A DNA stretch of 50,218 nt from Bacteroidales bacterium (GTDB lineage: Bacteria; Bacteroidota; Bacteroidia; Bacteroidales; P3), in the NCBI GenBank assembly GCA_031263015.1, contig JAISGN010000023.1, forward strand, positions 1-50,218, read 5' to 3'. Below the pieces are notes generated by a model, which saw nothing but the letters and a program-made list of their open reading frames with translations, made no database searches and was not told where the DNA came from. The position numbers and the translations under genes are program-made. Shown here piece by piece: positions 26,846-36,647 of this stretch. Position 1 is the first letter of the stretch. Each line of letters begins with the position of its first letter.

Positions 26846-28255
26846 TTAAAAGCGGAAATAAATGAATGGATTGTAGTCGGAAGCAATTATATGCGAGATG
26901 CTTACTATCAAAAGCAAGACAAAGCACAAGAAAAGAATGAGGTGTTGCCACGTTTTATAGGTTTCCTTGTAGAAAAAGAAGTTCTGGATTTTTTTACCAA
27001 AGTTCCAATACGGCAAAACGCTGAAAAGAACTGCCAAAATCAACATCGGAAAGAATATTGGCTTGGTTAATATGTCGGAATCGGCGGAAAAATCAAACAT
27101 ATTAAGGAAATACGTTTTTAATTTGCCCATATCTTCAATTACAAAGATTAACCAGCCGAACATAACAACGATAAACGTTAGCAAAACAGAGATTGGTCGC
27201 CATAATCTTTGCAATAATCGCAGCAAAACAACCCTGTCAAGTATCAAAAACAAACCATGAAACGCTCCCCACAGGATAAAATTCCACGCTGCCCCGTGCC
27301 ATAAACCCGAAAGCAGGAAACATAAGCCCAGATTGAAGTAAAGTCTCCGTTTTGTCTTAACACGATTGCCTCCGAGAGGGATATAAAGATAGTCTTTAAT
27401 GAAAGAGGAAAGCGACATGTGCCAACGTTTCCAGAAATCAGTGATTGATGTTGATATATAAGGGTTTCGGAAGTTTTCGGGGAAGTGAAAACCCATCATT
27501 TGCCCAAGTCCGATTGCCATATCGCTGTAACCGCTGAAATCAAAGTAGATTTGAAAAGTATAAGCCAGTATTCCAAGCCATGCAGACGCCGCTCCGAGAG
27601 TTTCAAAGTCGGTACTGAAAATATAATTCGCCTGAGCAGCCATAGCATTTGCGATAAGCACCTTTTTAGCTAAGCCTATAGAAAATTTATAAAAGCCTAT
27701 AAGTTTGTTATCAAACGATTCATTGCGACAAATCAGTTCATCGGCAATCGTTCCGAAGCGAACAATCGGTCCGGCTATCATTTGCGGGAAAGCAATGATG
27801 TAAATAATGTAATCCGAAAGGCGTTTTAATCTTGCGTGAGTGCCTCTCCACACATCAATAGTATATGTTATGCTCTGGAAAACAAAGAACGAAATACCGA
27901 TAGGCAGTGCTATTCGCATAATATGAGGCATTGTGCCCCCGAAAAGATGTATCAGACTTGCGGTAGTATCTATGAAAAAATTGAAATATTTGAAGACAAA
28001 AAGCAAACCAAGATTCAGAATGACGGAACCAACTAAGAGCGATTTGTTCTTTGATTTGTCCATTGCGGAAACAAGATAAAAATTTATGATTGTTGTTGCC
28101 AACAAAACGAAAACAAATTTGGGTGCTCCGTAAGCATAGAAAATTATACTGAACACTAACAAGGTATAATTCCTTGCCCGCTTTGGCATCAGCGAATAAG
28201 TCAAAAGAAATATCGGAAGGAAGAATAAAACAAATAAAGCGCTGCTGAATACCAT
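26846..28255 (-). CDS. MBOAT family O-acyltransferase (AlgI-like)
   Basis: A 469-residue multi-pass membrane enzyme expected to move acetyl groups across the inner membrane for O-acetylation of a surface polysaccharide. MBOAT hallmarks are present: SFFVFQSITYTIDVWRG, FPQMIAGPIVRF, FSGYSDMAIGLGQMMGF, FWKRWHMSLSSFIKDY and the catalytic histidine in GLWHGAAWNF near residue 320. Length and topology match AlgI/PatA proteins. It lies 12 bp after an AlgX/AlgJ-like gene, forming the usual two-gene acetylation pair. A second, polysaccharide export locus lies about 20 kb away at 3732-7486. Confidence 0.93.
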   Translation of the reverse strand: MVFSSALFVLFFLPIFLLTYSLMPKRARNYTLLVFSIIFYAYGAPKFVFVLLATTIINFYLVSAMDKSKNKSLLVGSVILNLGLLFVFKYFNFFIDTTASLIHLFGGTMPHIMRIALPIGISFFVFQSITYTIDVWRGTHARLKRLSDYIIYIIAFPQMIAGPIVRFGTIADELICRNESFDNKLIGFYKFSIGLAKKVLIANAMAAQANYIFSTDFETLGAASAWLGILAYTFQIYFDFSGYSDMAIGLGQMMGFHFPENFRNPYISTSITDFWKRWHMSLSSFIKDYLYIPLGGNRVKTKRRLYFNLGLCFLLSGLWHGAAWNFILWGAFHGLFLILDRVVLLRLLQRLWRPISVLLTFIVVMFGWLIFVIEDMGKLKTYFLNMFDFSADSDILTKPIFFPMLILAVLFSVLPYWNFGKKIQNFFFYKETYKTWQHLILFLCFVLLLIVSISHIIASDYNPFIYFRF

Positions 28256-28267
28256 AATTACTTCGTT

Positions 28268-29467
28268 TTAGTGTTTTGCAATTTGCTTTTGTCCGAAGAA
28301 ACGCTCGTAAAGGTCTTCTATAATGCCGTATCCTTGGTTTTTATAGTCGCCTCCGAGATAGCGAAGATTGCAATCGCTGTTTAGAACGATGATAACCTCT
28401 GCCTTATCCAGCCTTTCAAAGTAATTAATGTCCTTTCTCCTTAAATGAGGGTAGATACCGGCGGTTGAATCCGAAGTCTGAATTTCGTCATAGTAGTACC
28501 AAAGTTCATCTTCCTTGAATAAACGATTTTTTAAGCCTGAAAAAATTCCAAACCAGTAAGAATCGGCAACTGCTATCATCTTTTGGCGATGAAAATTGCT
28601 GTCAATATGAATGCTGAACGAAGGATAAGCAAGAGGAGTGTTGGTTTTAAGGGCAAATATCAGGTTAAGATTTTTCTCAATGTCGTTATCATCTTCCTCA
28701 GGCTTCATTTTAGGATTAAGAGAGTTTATTTTGACGTAATTATTGCAGCCCGTACCATAAGTAAAGTACTTAACAAGCGAATCAATCACCATAATCTGTC
28801 CGTATTTGCTCCAATGAACACCGGTCAAAGGATATAACGGAAAAGCGGATGTATCTTTCATTGCAACAAACCAAGACAAGAGGTCAATGTATTCAACGTT
28901 ATAATGTTTGCAGGCTTCAATATATGTTGCGTGATTGGTCTTTGGCTGTGCGTGTTTGAAGTATTGTTGTGGTACGAGCTCAGGAAAAAAACTTCCTTTG
29001 CCCGGTGCGAACATTATAATGAGCCTTTGACCTCGCTTTGCAAGCGTATCCGACAACATTTTAATGACTTCTGTCTTTCGATAGATGGAATCTTCTCCCA
29101 AATAGTTGTATCCGTTTATTGATTCAATGTATCCCGGTGAGTAAAGGCAGTTTGATTTCCCTACAATAACGTTTTCATTTGGCGAAATGCGATAAAGCGA
29201 GAAGAATATTTGATTTCGGAGTCGTATAAAGTCGTTATGAAATCCGCAAGAGTCGTTAAGCCAGCGCTGCATCTTTGTTTGATAATCTCCATCCAGCCAT
29301 TCATTCAATGTAAGCGAAGGTTTGGCTTGCGGATTGTTCTCAAAACCGCTCAATTCCTTGTCCTTAAAAGTTGGAAACAACTTCTGGGCTAACGGATAGT
29401 AAGTCTGAACTAATGGAAAGCACAGAACAATCAGCAAGAGTATGTATAGAAATCGTTTGACCTTCAC
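28268..29467 (-). CDS. AlgJ/AlgX-like SGNH-type polysaccharide O-acetyltransferase
   Basis: A 399-residue membrane-anchored periplasmic protein with an N-terminal signal anchor (FLYILLLIVLCFPLVQ). The SGNH-like fold is suggested by VIVGKSNCLYSPGY, MFAPGKGSFFPELVP and GVHWSKYGQIM (conserved His near 217). VADSYWFGIF may supply the nucleophile Ser. Such proteins take the acetyl group passed by the MBOAT partner and attach it to the polysaccharide. A -7 element TACCTTTG lies at 29488-29495 on the minus strand, making this the first gene of the pair. Confidence 0.82.
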   Translation of the reverse strand: MKVKRFLYILLLIVLCFPLVQTYYPLAQKLFPTFKDKELSGFENNPQAKPSLTLNEWLDGDYQTKMQRWLNDSCGFHNDFIRLRNQIFFSLYRISPNENVIVGKSNCLYSPGYIESINGYNYLGEDSIYRKTEVIKMLSDTLAKRGQRLIIMFAPGKGSFFPELVPQQYFKHAQPKTNHATYIEACKHYNVEYIDLLSWFVAMKDTSAFPLYPLTGVHWSKYGQIMVIDSLVKYFTYGTGCNNYVKINSLNPKMKPEEDDNDIEKNLNLIFALKTNTPLAYPSFSIHIDSNFHRQKMIAVADSYWFGIFSGLKNRLFKEDELWYYYDEIQTSDSTAGIYPHLRRKDINYFERLDKAEVIIVLNSDCNLRYLGGDYKNQGYGIIEDLYERFFGQKQIAKH

Positions 29468-29521
29468 TCTGTTTGTATTTATGCCTGCAAAGGTAAATTA
29501 AAATCTGATAACGTGTGAATG

Positions 29522-29605
29522 AAATCAAGTAAAAATTTCATAAAACCAAGCTTTGGAAAAATAAAACAAAGTAATATCAGACCGATACTGCGGTTAATAA
29601 AATTG
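29522..29605. repeat. Weak 21-bp phased array
   Basis: AAATCAAGTAA (29522), AAACCAAGCTT (29543), AAACAAAGTAA (29564) and a decayed unit at 29585 keep the 21-bp phase. The third unit (AAACAAAGTAATATCAGACC) closely resembles the unit at 39169 in the array before atpB. Confidence 0.55.
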
Positions 29606-29631
29606 ATGTGAAGAAAAGAAGCCGCCGAAGA

Positions 29632-31929
29632 CTATTTGGTGCTATTGCTACGAAGATATTCATCAATGGAATGAGCAGCCGTTTTGCCGGCTCCCATTGC
29701 CAGAATGACGGTTGCTGCTCCTATCACAGCGTCTCCGCCTGCAAATATTCCCTTCCTTGATGTTGCTCCGTTGCTATCGGCGATTATGCCTCCCCAAGTT
29801 TGAATTGACAATCCTTTTGTGGTGTCTGCAATCAATTTGTTAGGCATCGTGCCCAGCGACATCACAACACAATCCGTTTCTATCTCATATTCGCTGCCCG
29901 CAATCTCTATCGGACGGCGCCGTCCGCTGTCATCAGGTTCGCCAAGAGCCATTTTAATACAGCGAATAGCCTTAACCCAACCGTTATCGTTGCCAATAAT
30001 TTCGGTAGGGTTGGTCATAAAGTGAAAGTGTATGCCTTCCTCAATAGCATGATGCACTTCCTCAACACGAGCAGGCATTTCAATCTGCGAACGTCTATAA
30101 ACAACGTGAGTATCCGCACCAAGACGTTTTGCAGTCCTTGCAGCATCCATCGCAACATTGCCTCCGCCGACAATAACCGTCTTACTGCCGGGATAAATCG
30201 GCGTATCATAACCATCCTTGTAGGCTTTCATAAGATTAGAACGAGTGAGGAGTTCATTAGCAGAAAGAACGCCGTTAAGATTTATTCCTTTTATATCCAT
30301 AAACTTTGGCAAGCCGGCGCCGGAAGCAATATACACCGCCGCAAAACCTTCTTCCAGCAATTCGTCTATTGTAATGCTTCTACCTATTATTACATCCGTT
30401 ACGATTTTTACTCCAAGCCTTTTTACATTATCAACTTCCGTCTTGACCACGCTTTCTTTCGGCAAACGAAATTCGGGGATTCCATATACTAAAACGCCGC
30501 CTGCTTCGTGCAAAGCCTCAAAAACAGTTACATCATATCCCATTTTAGCCAACTCTCCCGCACATGTAAGACCACTAGGACCTGCTCCGACAACGGCAAT
30601 GCTTGCATTCTTTTTCTTAATATCAACATCGGCGTTGGCAATCACTCCATTCTCTCTTGCCCAATCGGCAACAAATCTTTCCAACTTGCCTATTGCTACC
30701 GGCTCTCCTTTCTTTCCTAAAATACAACTTCCTTCACATTGAGTTTCCTGAGGACATACGCGACCGCAAACAGCAGGTAGAGCCGTGCTTTGGCTCAATA
30801 TCTCAAATGATGCTTTGAAATCTCTTTCCTTAACCTTATTTATAAATGTGGGAATGTCTATTGCAACCGGGCAATCCTTAACACATAACGGCTTTTTGCA
30901 GTTTAAACATCGCATTGCTTCCTCTACGGCTTCCTCTTCATTGTATCCGAAACATACTTCTTCAAAATTATGTATCCTTATCTCAGGTTTTTGCTCCCGA
31001 GCAGGCACTCGCTGCTTTTTTACCGCAACAGACTGCTCTACATCGGCGGTTAGATTGCATTTATGGTCTTTTGTGTCGGTTGCTATCTCGTGTGAGCGAT
31101 ACATTCCTTGACGTGTGATTGCTTCATCCCAGTTTATAAGATGACCATTGAACTCCGGACCATCAACACACGTGAATTTGGTTTCATCGCCTACGCTTAC
31201 ACGGCACGCACCGCACATTCCCGTGCCATCAACCATTAAAGTATTGAGACTAACGGTTGTTTTGATGCCGTATTGTTTGGTTAAAGCCGCAACGAACTTC
31301 ATCATAATCATAGGACCGATAGCAATAATCTCATCATACTTCATTTTCCTGTCCTCAATCAAGTGTTTAATGCCGTCGGTTACCAATCCCTTCGTGCCGT
31401 ATGAGCCGTCATCGGTATAAATGTAAAGATTGTCGGCAACAGCCTTCAATTTATCTTCCAGTATCAGCGTATCACGACTTTTAGTGCCGATAATAACATC
31501 CGCATACAAGCCATTAGCCTTTGCCCATTTGACTTGCGGATAGACAGGAGCCGTTCCGACACCACCGGCAACGAAAAGAACACGGCTTTTTGCCAATTCA
31601 TTGCTGTTTAAGTGCAGAAGCTCGGATTCCTTGCCCAAAGGACCAACAATATCTCTGAAACAATCCCCTTCATTCAAAGCAATCATACGCTCGGTTGATT
31701 TCCCGACAATCTGAACGACCAATGTAATGCTTTCTTTTCCCGTATCATAATCACAAATCGTCAAAGGAATCCGCTCACCCTTCTCATCAATAATCACAAT
31801 TACGAATTGACCCGGTTTAGCCGCCCTTGCAATCCATTCACTCCGCACTTCAAAAAGCCAAATGTTGCTTGTGAGTTGCTCTTTTCTAATAATTTCAAAT
31901 GGTTTGTTTGTTTCGCTCGATTTATTCAT
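29632..31929 (-). CDS. Fused ferredoxin:NADP oxidoreductase / glutamate synthase-like flavoprotein (NfnAB-like)
   Basis: A 765-residue fusion. The N-terminal roughly 280 residues form a ferredoxin-NADP reductase/DHOD electron-transfer domain with FVIVIIDEKGERIPLTICDY, GGVGTAPVYPQ and a [2Fe-2S] set in GTGMCGACRVSV plus FTCVDG. The rest resembles the GltD small subunit: cluster cysteines CLNCKKPLCVKDCP and VCGRVCPQETQCEGSC, FAD site VVGAGPSGLTCA and NADP site VIVGGGNVAMDAARTA. In NfnAB these two parts are separate subunits that bifurcate electrons among NADH, ferredoxin and NADP. Bacteroidales often carry this fusion. It is translationally coupled (TAATG overlap) to the small membrane protein upstream. 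Confidence 0.88.
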   Translation of the reverse strand: MNKSSETNKPFEIIRKEQLTSNIWLFEVRSEWIARAAKPGQFVIVIIDEKGERIPLTICDYDTGKESITLVVQIVGKSTERMIALNEGDCFRDIVGPLGKESELLHLNSNELAKSRVLFVAGGVGTAPVYPQVKWAKANGLYADVIIGTKSRDTLILEDKLKAVADNLYIYTDDGSYGTKGLVTDGIKHLIEDRKMKYDEIIAIGPMIMMKFVAALTKQYGIKTTVSLNTLMVDGTGMCGACRVSVGDETKFTCVDGPEFNGHLINWDEAITRQGMYRSHEIATDTKDHKCNLTADVEQSVAVKKQRVPAREQKPEIRIHNFEEVCFGYNEEEAVEEAMRCLNCKKPLCVKDCPVAIDIPTFINKVKERDFKASFEILSQSTALPAVCGRVCPQETQCEGSCILGKKGEPVAIGKLERFVADWARENGVIANADVDIKKKNASIAVVGAGPSGLTCAGELAKMGYDVTVFEALHEAGGVLVYGIPEFRLPKESVVKTEVDNVKRLGVKIVTDVIIGRSITIDELLEEGFAAVYIASGAGLPKFMDIKGINLNGVLSANELLTRSNLMKAYKDGYDTPIYPGSKTVIVGGGNVAMDAARTAKRLGADTHVVYRRSQIEMPARVEEVHHAIEEGIHFHFMTNPTEIIGNDNGWVKAIRCIKMALGEPDDSGRRRPIEIAGSEYEIETDCVVMSLGTMPNKLIADTTKGLSIQTWGGIIADSNGATSRKGIFAGGDAVIGAATVILAMGAGKTAAHSIDEYLRSNSTK

Positions 31930-32396
31930 TAAAATTTCATTTTATCTATTTGTTTAATATCATTCTCACCAAGATTGAGTTCATATTTTACCTTAATTGA
32001 CGAGATTCTACTGACTGAAATCAACATCAAACTCAACACCGCAAACAACACATAGAACATATTAGAGAGCAGAAGCATTGAAATAACGGCAAGAAACCCT
32101 ATAAGGCTGAAAAATCTCAATCTTTTATGATAAGCAAGCTTGTATCCGGCGAGTTTTTCCGCCAGTTCCTTGTCTTTTAATCGCCGTATGGTTTTCGCCG
32201 TCATATTGTTGCCGAAAAACAAACAGGCAACCATTGCCACCATCATAATTAAGGAATAATACATACGCCATTTGCCCGACACAACACTGCCTTGTGAATA
32301 TTGCCAAACAAAGACTGCGGCTATCAAAGTAGCAATCAGCGTCATCAAAATCGTGTTTAACCATGCTCTATTGAGCGTTTTGCAATATTTAATCAT
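31929..32396 (-). CDS. Unrecognised four-helix membrane protein coupled to the NfnAB-like gene
   Basis: A 155-residue protein with two pairs of hydrophobic helices (about residues 15-32, 45-62, 95-111 and 113-130), a basic loop between the pairs (KTIRRLKDKELAEKL), and a charged C-terminus. I do not recognise the family. Its stop overlaps the start of the NfnAB-like gene by one base (TAATG), so the two are translated together. A -7 element TATTTTTG on the minus strand lies at 32410-32417. A membrane partner for the flavoprotein is possible but unproven. Confidence 0.75.
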   Translation of the reverse strand: MIKYCKTLNRAWLNTILMTLIATLIAAVFVWQYSQGSVVSGKWRMYYSLIMMVAMVACLFFGNNMTAKTIRRLKDKELAEKLAGYKLAYHKRLRFFSLIGFLAVISMLLLSNMFYVLFAVLSLMLISVSRISSIKVKYELNLGENDIKQIDKMKF

Positions 32397-32431
32397 ATTT
32401 CTTTTTTTGCAAAAATACGAAAATTACCGCA

Positions 32432-32600
32432 AAATCCCGTTTCATCTTTACCAAACTGCGTCTTGCTCCGATATTATTTGATTTCGTTTTAGCAGAACTT
32501 GCTTTTATTTCACTTTGGTATATACCAAATCAAAATGAAAGCAAGTTTGCTGAAAGTAAAGCAAGATGCGATAAAAATGAAACAGCAAAGTGCTGAAATG
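32432..32600. repeat. 21-bp phased array with one GGTATATACC site
   Basis: Words AAATCCCGTTT (32432) and AAACTGCGTCT (32453) start a 21-bp phase that passes 32474 and 32495. A GGTATATACC palindrome sits at 32517-32526. Further words AAAGCAAGTTT (32538), AAAGCAAGATG (32558) and AAACAGCAAAG (32580) are 20-22 bp apart. This array combines both elements seen separately elsewhere. Confidence 0.65.
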
Positions 32601-32613
32601 GAATAAGGATTGG

Positions 32614-32646
32614 TTTTCGTTAATCGCAATAGTTTTTGTACTTTTG
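32614..32646 (+). promoter_or_regulatory. Promoter of the transketolase-half gene
   Basis: TACTTTTG (32639-32646) is a good -7 element, 30 bp before the start codon. TTTTCG at 32614-32619 is a partial -33 match about 20 bp upstream. Confidence 0.6.
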
Positions 32647-32676
32647 CAACCCATAAATAAATAAAGTTTAATTACA

Positions 32677-33633
32677 ATGAAGGATTATCCTATTTTGGCT
32701 CAACAAGATACTCGTTCCGGTTTCGGAGAGGGGCTATTGGAAGCTGGCAAACGAGATAAGAATGTGGTGGCTCTTTGTGCCGATTTGACCGAAAGTGTTA
32801 AGATGACGGCGTTCGCAAAGGCGTTTCCCGAGAGATTTGTTCAGTGCGGAATTGCTGAGGCGAATATGATAGGCATAGCAGCAGGTATGGCGTTAAGCGG
32901 AAAGGTCGCATTCGCCTCTTCTTTTGCTGCCTTTGCCACAGGAAGAGTCTATGACCAGATACGCCAAGCCGTAGCATATTCTTTTACTAATGTTAAAATA
33001 GCAGCCTCTCATGCCGGACTGACTCTTGGAGAGGACGGCGCAACTCATCAAATCCTTGAAGACATAGGGCTAATGAAAATGCTGCCTAATATGATTGTTA
33101 TAAATACATGTGATTTCAATCAGACCAAAGCAGCAACCATTGCCGCCGCTCAGCATAACGGACCGGTATATCTGCGTTTCGGACGCCCGAAAGTACCTGT
33201 GTTTATTCCCGAATCAATGCCTTTTGAGATAGGAAAGGCTATCGTGCTGACCGAAGGAAGTGATGTTACGCTGTTTGCAACCGGGCATTTGGTATGGGAA
33301 GCATTGCAGGCGGCAAAACAATTAGAGGCGGAAGGCATATCGGCAGAGGTGATAAATATTCATACCATTAAGCCGCTGGATGAGAAGACTGTGCTGAATT
33401 CTGTGGCAAAAACAGGATGCGTTGTAACGTGTGAGGAGCATCAATTCAACGGAGGTTTGGGCGATAGCATAGCGCAGTTGCTTGTTCGTAATCATCCTGT
33501 TCCTGTTGAATACATAGGCGTTGATGATTCTTTCGGTGAATCGGGCAAACCTGAGGAACTGATGATTAAATACGGATTAAAATCGATTAATATAGTTGAT
33601 GCCGCAAAGAAGGCAATAAAACGTAAAAATTAA
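32677..33633 (+). CDS. Transketolase C-terminal subunit (pyrimidine-binding half)
   Basis: A 318-residue protein matching the second half of transketolase: pyrimidine-domain glutamate in CGIAEANMIGIAAGMA, then ASHAGLTLGEDGATHQ, followed by the transketolase C-terminal domain (GSDVTLFATGHLVWEAL, HTIKPLDEKTV). The TPP-pyrophosphate-binding N-terminal half (normally about 280 residues, encoded just upstream in split systems) is absent here; the upstream gene is divergent and unrelated. It may pair with an N-half encoded elsewhere. The role would be in the non-oxidative pentose phosphate pathway. It begins a plus-strand run followed by the M6 protease. Confidence 0.88.
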   Translation: MKDYPILAQQDTRSGFGEGLLEAGKRDKNVVALCADLTESVKMTAFAKAFPERFVQCGIAEANMIGIAAGMALSGKVAFASSFAAFATGRVYDQIRQAVAYSFTNVKIAASHAGLTLGEDGATHQILEDIGLMKMLPNMIVINTCDFNQTKAATIAAAQHNGPVYLRFGRPKVPVFIPESMPFEIGKAIVLTEGSDVTLFATGHLVWEALQAAKQLEAEGISAEVINIHTIKPLDEKTVLNSVAKTGCVVTCEEHQFNGGLGDSIAQLLVRNHPVPVEYIGVDDSFGESGKPEELMIKYGLKSINIVDAAKKAIKRKN

Positions 33634-33688
33634 AGTTATATACAGGTTGTTTTTGCAGCCTTAAAACAAGACAAAATAAATAATTATA

Positions 33689-36112
33689 ATGAAATACTTA
33701 AAGAGAAATCTAATAAAACAGACTTTGGCAATGGTTTTCGTTGCTTTTTGTGCGGTATCTGCTTATGCTGTACCTGCAAATCCTAATCCTATTACAATCA
33801 AACAACCTGACGGACGAACATTAACTCTTATTCTTCAAGGCGATGAGCATTTGCATTGGGCAAAGACATTGGATAATTATACATTGTTGCGTAACAGCGA
33901 AGGCTATTGGTCTTATGCGGTAATGGATGATGATAATAATATGGTGGCTTCTCAATTTCTGGCTGTTAATGCTGATGAGAGAACGGCGGCAGAAAGCAAT
34001 TTTGTGGCTACATTACAGCCTGACTTGCGTTATAGCAAAGAACAGGTTCGTCAATTCAAAAGTAAAAGTGTTCAATACGCACCTTCTCCGAATGAATCAA
34101 AGTATCCTACGCTTGGAACAGTGAAATTGCTCGTTGTATTGGTGCAATATCAGGATTTTACTTTTACATATACCAATGCGAACTTCCAAAGTCTCGTTGC
34201 CGACAGCAATTATAACGGCACGGGAAGCGTTAGAGATTATTATAGGGACAATTCTAACGGCAAATTCACGATGGATATAGATGTTGCAGGACCTTATACC
34301 ATTCCTTACAATAAAGACCACTTCGGAGGCTCATCTAATATGTATGATTTCTACACATCTGCTCTTGCTGCAGCCGATGCGGATGTTGATTTTTCCGATT
34401 ATGACAATGATGGGGACGGAAAATTGGATGCGGTACATTTCATATTTGCAGGAACGCCGCAATCATCCACACAAAATCCTGATGAAATATGGCCGCACCG
34501 CTCTTCATTATGGGGAATGAACGTTACTTATGACGGAATTCAATTTAATGGGCAACCATACTCCTGTTCGGCAGAAAAACGTAATTCAAGCACAATGGAT
34601 GGCATAGGTACAATTTGTCATGAATTCGGACACGTATTAAATTTTCCTGATCTCTACGACACAGACTATGAAGGCACAGGAGGAACAGCTATTCATCCCA
34701 ACACATGGGATTTAATGGCGTCAGGAAGTTATAACAACAGTGGCACAACACCTGCAGGTTTGAATGCCTATGAAAAACAGATTGCAGGATGGCTTACTCC
34801 TGTTGAATTAACATATGCACAGGACAGCATTGTGCTGCCAATATTAGATACGCTTGCCTATAAAATCAATCTGGCAAATAATGAATTCTTTATAATTGAA
34901 CATAGAAAACAGACGAAATGGGATACGTATATTCCTGCAAGCGGTATGGTTATATGGCATGGTGATATGGATAACTTAAATGCTTGGTTTAATAATCGCA
35001 CTAATAAGGTTAATTGTAATCCAAATGATAGAGGCTGGTTCATAGAGCCTGCTAACGGAGTATATGCTCAACAGGAATCACCATCTGCATCATTTCCCGG
35101 CACATTAGGAATAACTGCTTATACGGATGATTCTTCCCCCGCATCGAAGTTAAAGAACGGAACTCCGACTAATAAGCCTATTACAGACATACAGTACATT
35201 AACGATTCTACTATCATATTTAATTTTATGTCTAACAAGCCTGCCGTTCAGACAACAGGACTTAAATCTTCTTCTGCAACAGGAACAACAGGTATAGTCA
35301 TAGGAAAGGTTGTTTATTACGGCTCTGGCAATCTTACTTCAACGGGTTTTTATTATAGTACGGACACTAATGTTAATGAAACATCTTCTTTCGCCGCAGG
35401 AACGCTTTCTAACGATTCTATTATTGCAACTTTAACTTCTCTGACGCCATCAACAACAATTTATTATAGAGCCTATGCCGCTAATATTGACGGATATTCT
35501 TTGGGAGCAAGAATGCAATTTAATACATTGAGCGGATGCGGAGTTGTTTCTACCAATCCGGCAGTGGCTGCAAGCATTACCGACACTTCTGTAACATTAG
35601 GAGGCAATCTAATCAGTGAAGGCGATTTCCCAACTACACAACTCGGAGTTGTTTATACGGATGGCACGATTAATCCTACAATTGAAAATGCTAATGTGGC
35701 AGTTGCTACCACTACTTCATTAGGAAATTACACTGTAACCATCAACGGATTGACTCCGGGCAAGCGTTATTATTTCAAAGCCTTCGTTACCAATCAGGCG
35801 GGGACGTCTTACGGCTCCAAATTGAGCTTTACCACAACAGGAACTTCTGATTTGGCAAATGTTGATAAAGAAGCAGCAGAGTTAAACGTCTTTCCCAACC
35901 CTTCAAACGGCGTTTTCACAATCACAAGCAACATTACGGAAAAGGCAAACGTCATTATAGTCAATTCAATTGGGCAAATAATGTACAGGAAATCAGATTG
36001 TGATTTAAGGAAGTTTGATTTGAACGTAACGAATCTTGACAATGGCATTTATTTTGTTAGCATTACGACTGCTGATACAACAATAAAAAGACGAATAGTA
36101 ATTAATAAATAA
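33689..36112 (+). CDS. M6 family metalloprotease with T9SS type A sorting domain
   Basis: An 807-residue secreted protease with a signal peptide ending SAYA. The M6 (immune inhibitor A type) catalytic domain has [14 protein letters not shown], a calcium-like [15 protein letters not shown] and zinc motif [11 protein letters not shown] (His311, His315, Asp321). WDLMASGSY supplies the met-turn region. Two fibronectin-type segments follow (about 530-610 and 620-715). The type A C-terminal domain ([28 protein letters not shown]) marks export by T9SS. ridA lies 11 bp downstream on the same strand. Confidence 0.93.
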   Translation: MKYLKRNLIKQTLAMVFVAFCAVSAYAVPANPNPITIKQPDGRTLTLILQGDEHLHWAKTLDNYTLLRNSEGYWSYAVMDDDNNMVASQFLAVNADERTAAESNFVATLQPDLRYSKEQVRQFKSKSVQYAPSPNESKYPTLGTVKLLVVLVQYQDFTFTYTNANFQSLVADSNYNGTGSVRDYYRDNSNGKFTMDIDVAGPYTIPYNKDHFGGSSNMYDFYTSALAAADADVDFSDYDNDGDGKLDAVHFIFAGTPQSSTQNPDEIWPHRSSLWGMNVTYDGIQFNGQPYSCSAEKRNSSTMDGIGTICHEFGHVLNFPDLYDTDYEGTGGTAIHPNTWDLMASGSYNNSGTTPAGLNAYEKQIAGWLTPVELTYAQDSIVLPILDTLAYKINLANNEFFIIEHRKQTKWDTYIPASGMVIWHGDMDNLNAWFNNRTNKVNCNPNDRGWFIEPANGVYAQQESPSASFPGTLGITAYTDDSSPASKLKNGTPTNKPITDIQYINDSTIIFNFMSNKPAVQTTGLKSSSATGTTGIVIGKVVYYGSGNLTSTGFYYSTDTNVNETSSFAAGTLSNDSIIATLTSLTPSTTIYYRAYAANIDGYSLGARMQFNTLSGCGVVSTNPAVAASITDTSVTLGGNLISEGDFPTTQLGVVYTDGTINPTIENANVAVATTTSLGNYTVTINGLTPGKRYYFKAFVTNQAGTSYGSKLSFTTTGTSDLANVDKEAAELNVFPNPSNGVFTITSNITEKANVIIVNSIGQIMYRKSDCDLRKFDLNVTNLDNGIYFVSITTADTTIKRRIVINK

Positions 36113-36123
36113 ATATAACAAAG

Positions 36124-36504
36124 ATGAACAAAGTAATAAACACAGAAAACGCACCCAAAGCCATAGGTCCGTACAGCCAAGCCATACTTGCCGCTAACGG
36201 AATGCTGTTTGTGTCGGGGCAAATACCTGTTAATCCGCTTACAGGCAAGGTTGTTGAAGGCGGAATTGAAGCACAAACGGAGCAGGTCTTCAAAAACATT
36301 GAGGCTATTCTTAAAGAAGCCGGCTATGGTATGAAAGACGTAGTGAAAACGACCTGTTTGCTGAATTCAATGGACGATTTTGCGACAATGAACGGCATTT
36401 ACGCACGGCATTTCACTGAAATATTGCCTGCACGTGCTGCTTATGCGGTAGAAAAGTTGCCTATGGGAGTTCTGATTGAGATAGAAGTTATCGCATATAA
36501 GTAA
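36124..36504 (+). CDS. ridA: RidA family reactive enamine/imine deaminase
   Basis: A 126-residue protein of the RidA/YjgF/UK114 family, which hydrolyses reactive 2-aminoacrylate and related imines to ketoacids and ammonia. Family features are [13 protein letters not shown] at the start, [12 protein letters not shown], the catalytic arginine in [12 protein letters not shown], and EIEVIAYK at the C-terminus. Length is typical. It follows the protease gene by 11 bp and ends at a terminator at 36546-36570. Confidence 0.95.
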   Translation: MNKVINTENAPKAIGPYSQAILAANGMLFVSGQIPVNPLTGKVVEGGIEAQTEQVFKNIEAILKEAGYGMKDVVKTTCLLNSMDDFATMNGIYARHFTEILPARAAYAVEKLPMGVLIEIEVIAYK

Positions 36505-36545
36505 GCAGAATATTATTATTAATTATTTTGATTAAAAACTTTGAT

Positions 36546-36570
36546 AAGCAGACCTTATGGTCTGCTTTCT
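36546..36570 (+). terminator. Terminator after ridA
   Basis: AAGCAGACC (36546-36554) pairs perfectly with GGTCTGCTT (36559-36567) around a TTAT loop, followed by a T-rich run. Confidence 0.8.
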
Positions 36571-36599
36571 TTATGATATTCCTTCGTTTTATTTTGTTT

Positions 36600-36641
36600 A
36601 AATCAAATATCGTTTTGCTCAAATCAGATATCATTTCTCTT
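36600..36641. repeat. Short 21-bp phased array, 2 units
   Basis: AAATCAAATAT (36600) and AAATCAGATAT (36621), each with a 10-bp linker (CGTTTTGCTC, CATTTCTCTT), sit immediately after the shortened comEC gene. Confidence 0.5.
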
Positions 36642-36647
36642 ATAACC

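Noticed and set aside
26580-26951. Open frames of about 60-120 codons in both strands of the 26680 array
   Set aside because: They are heptad readings of the repeat array with no family signature and no start signals.
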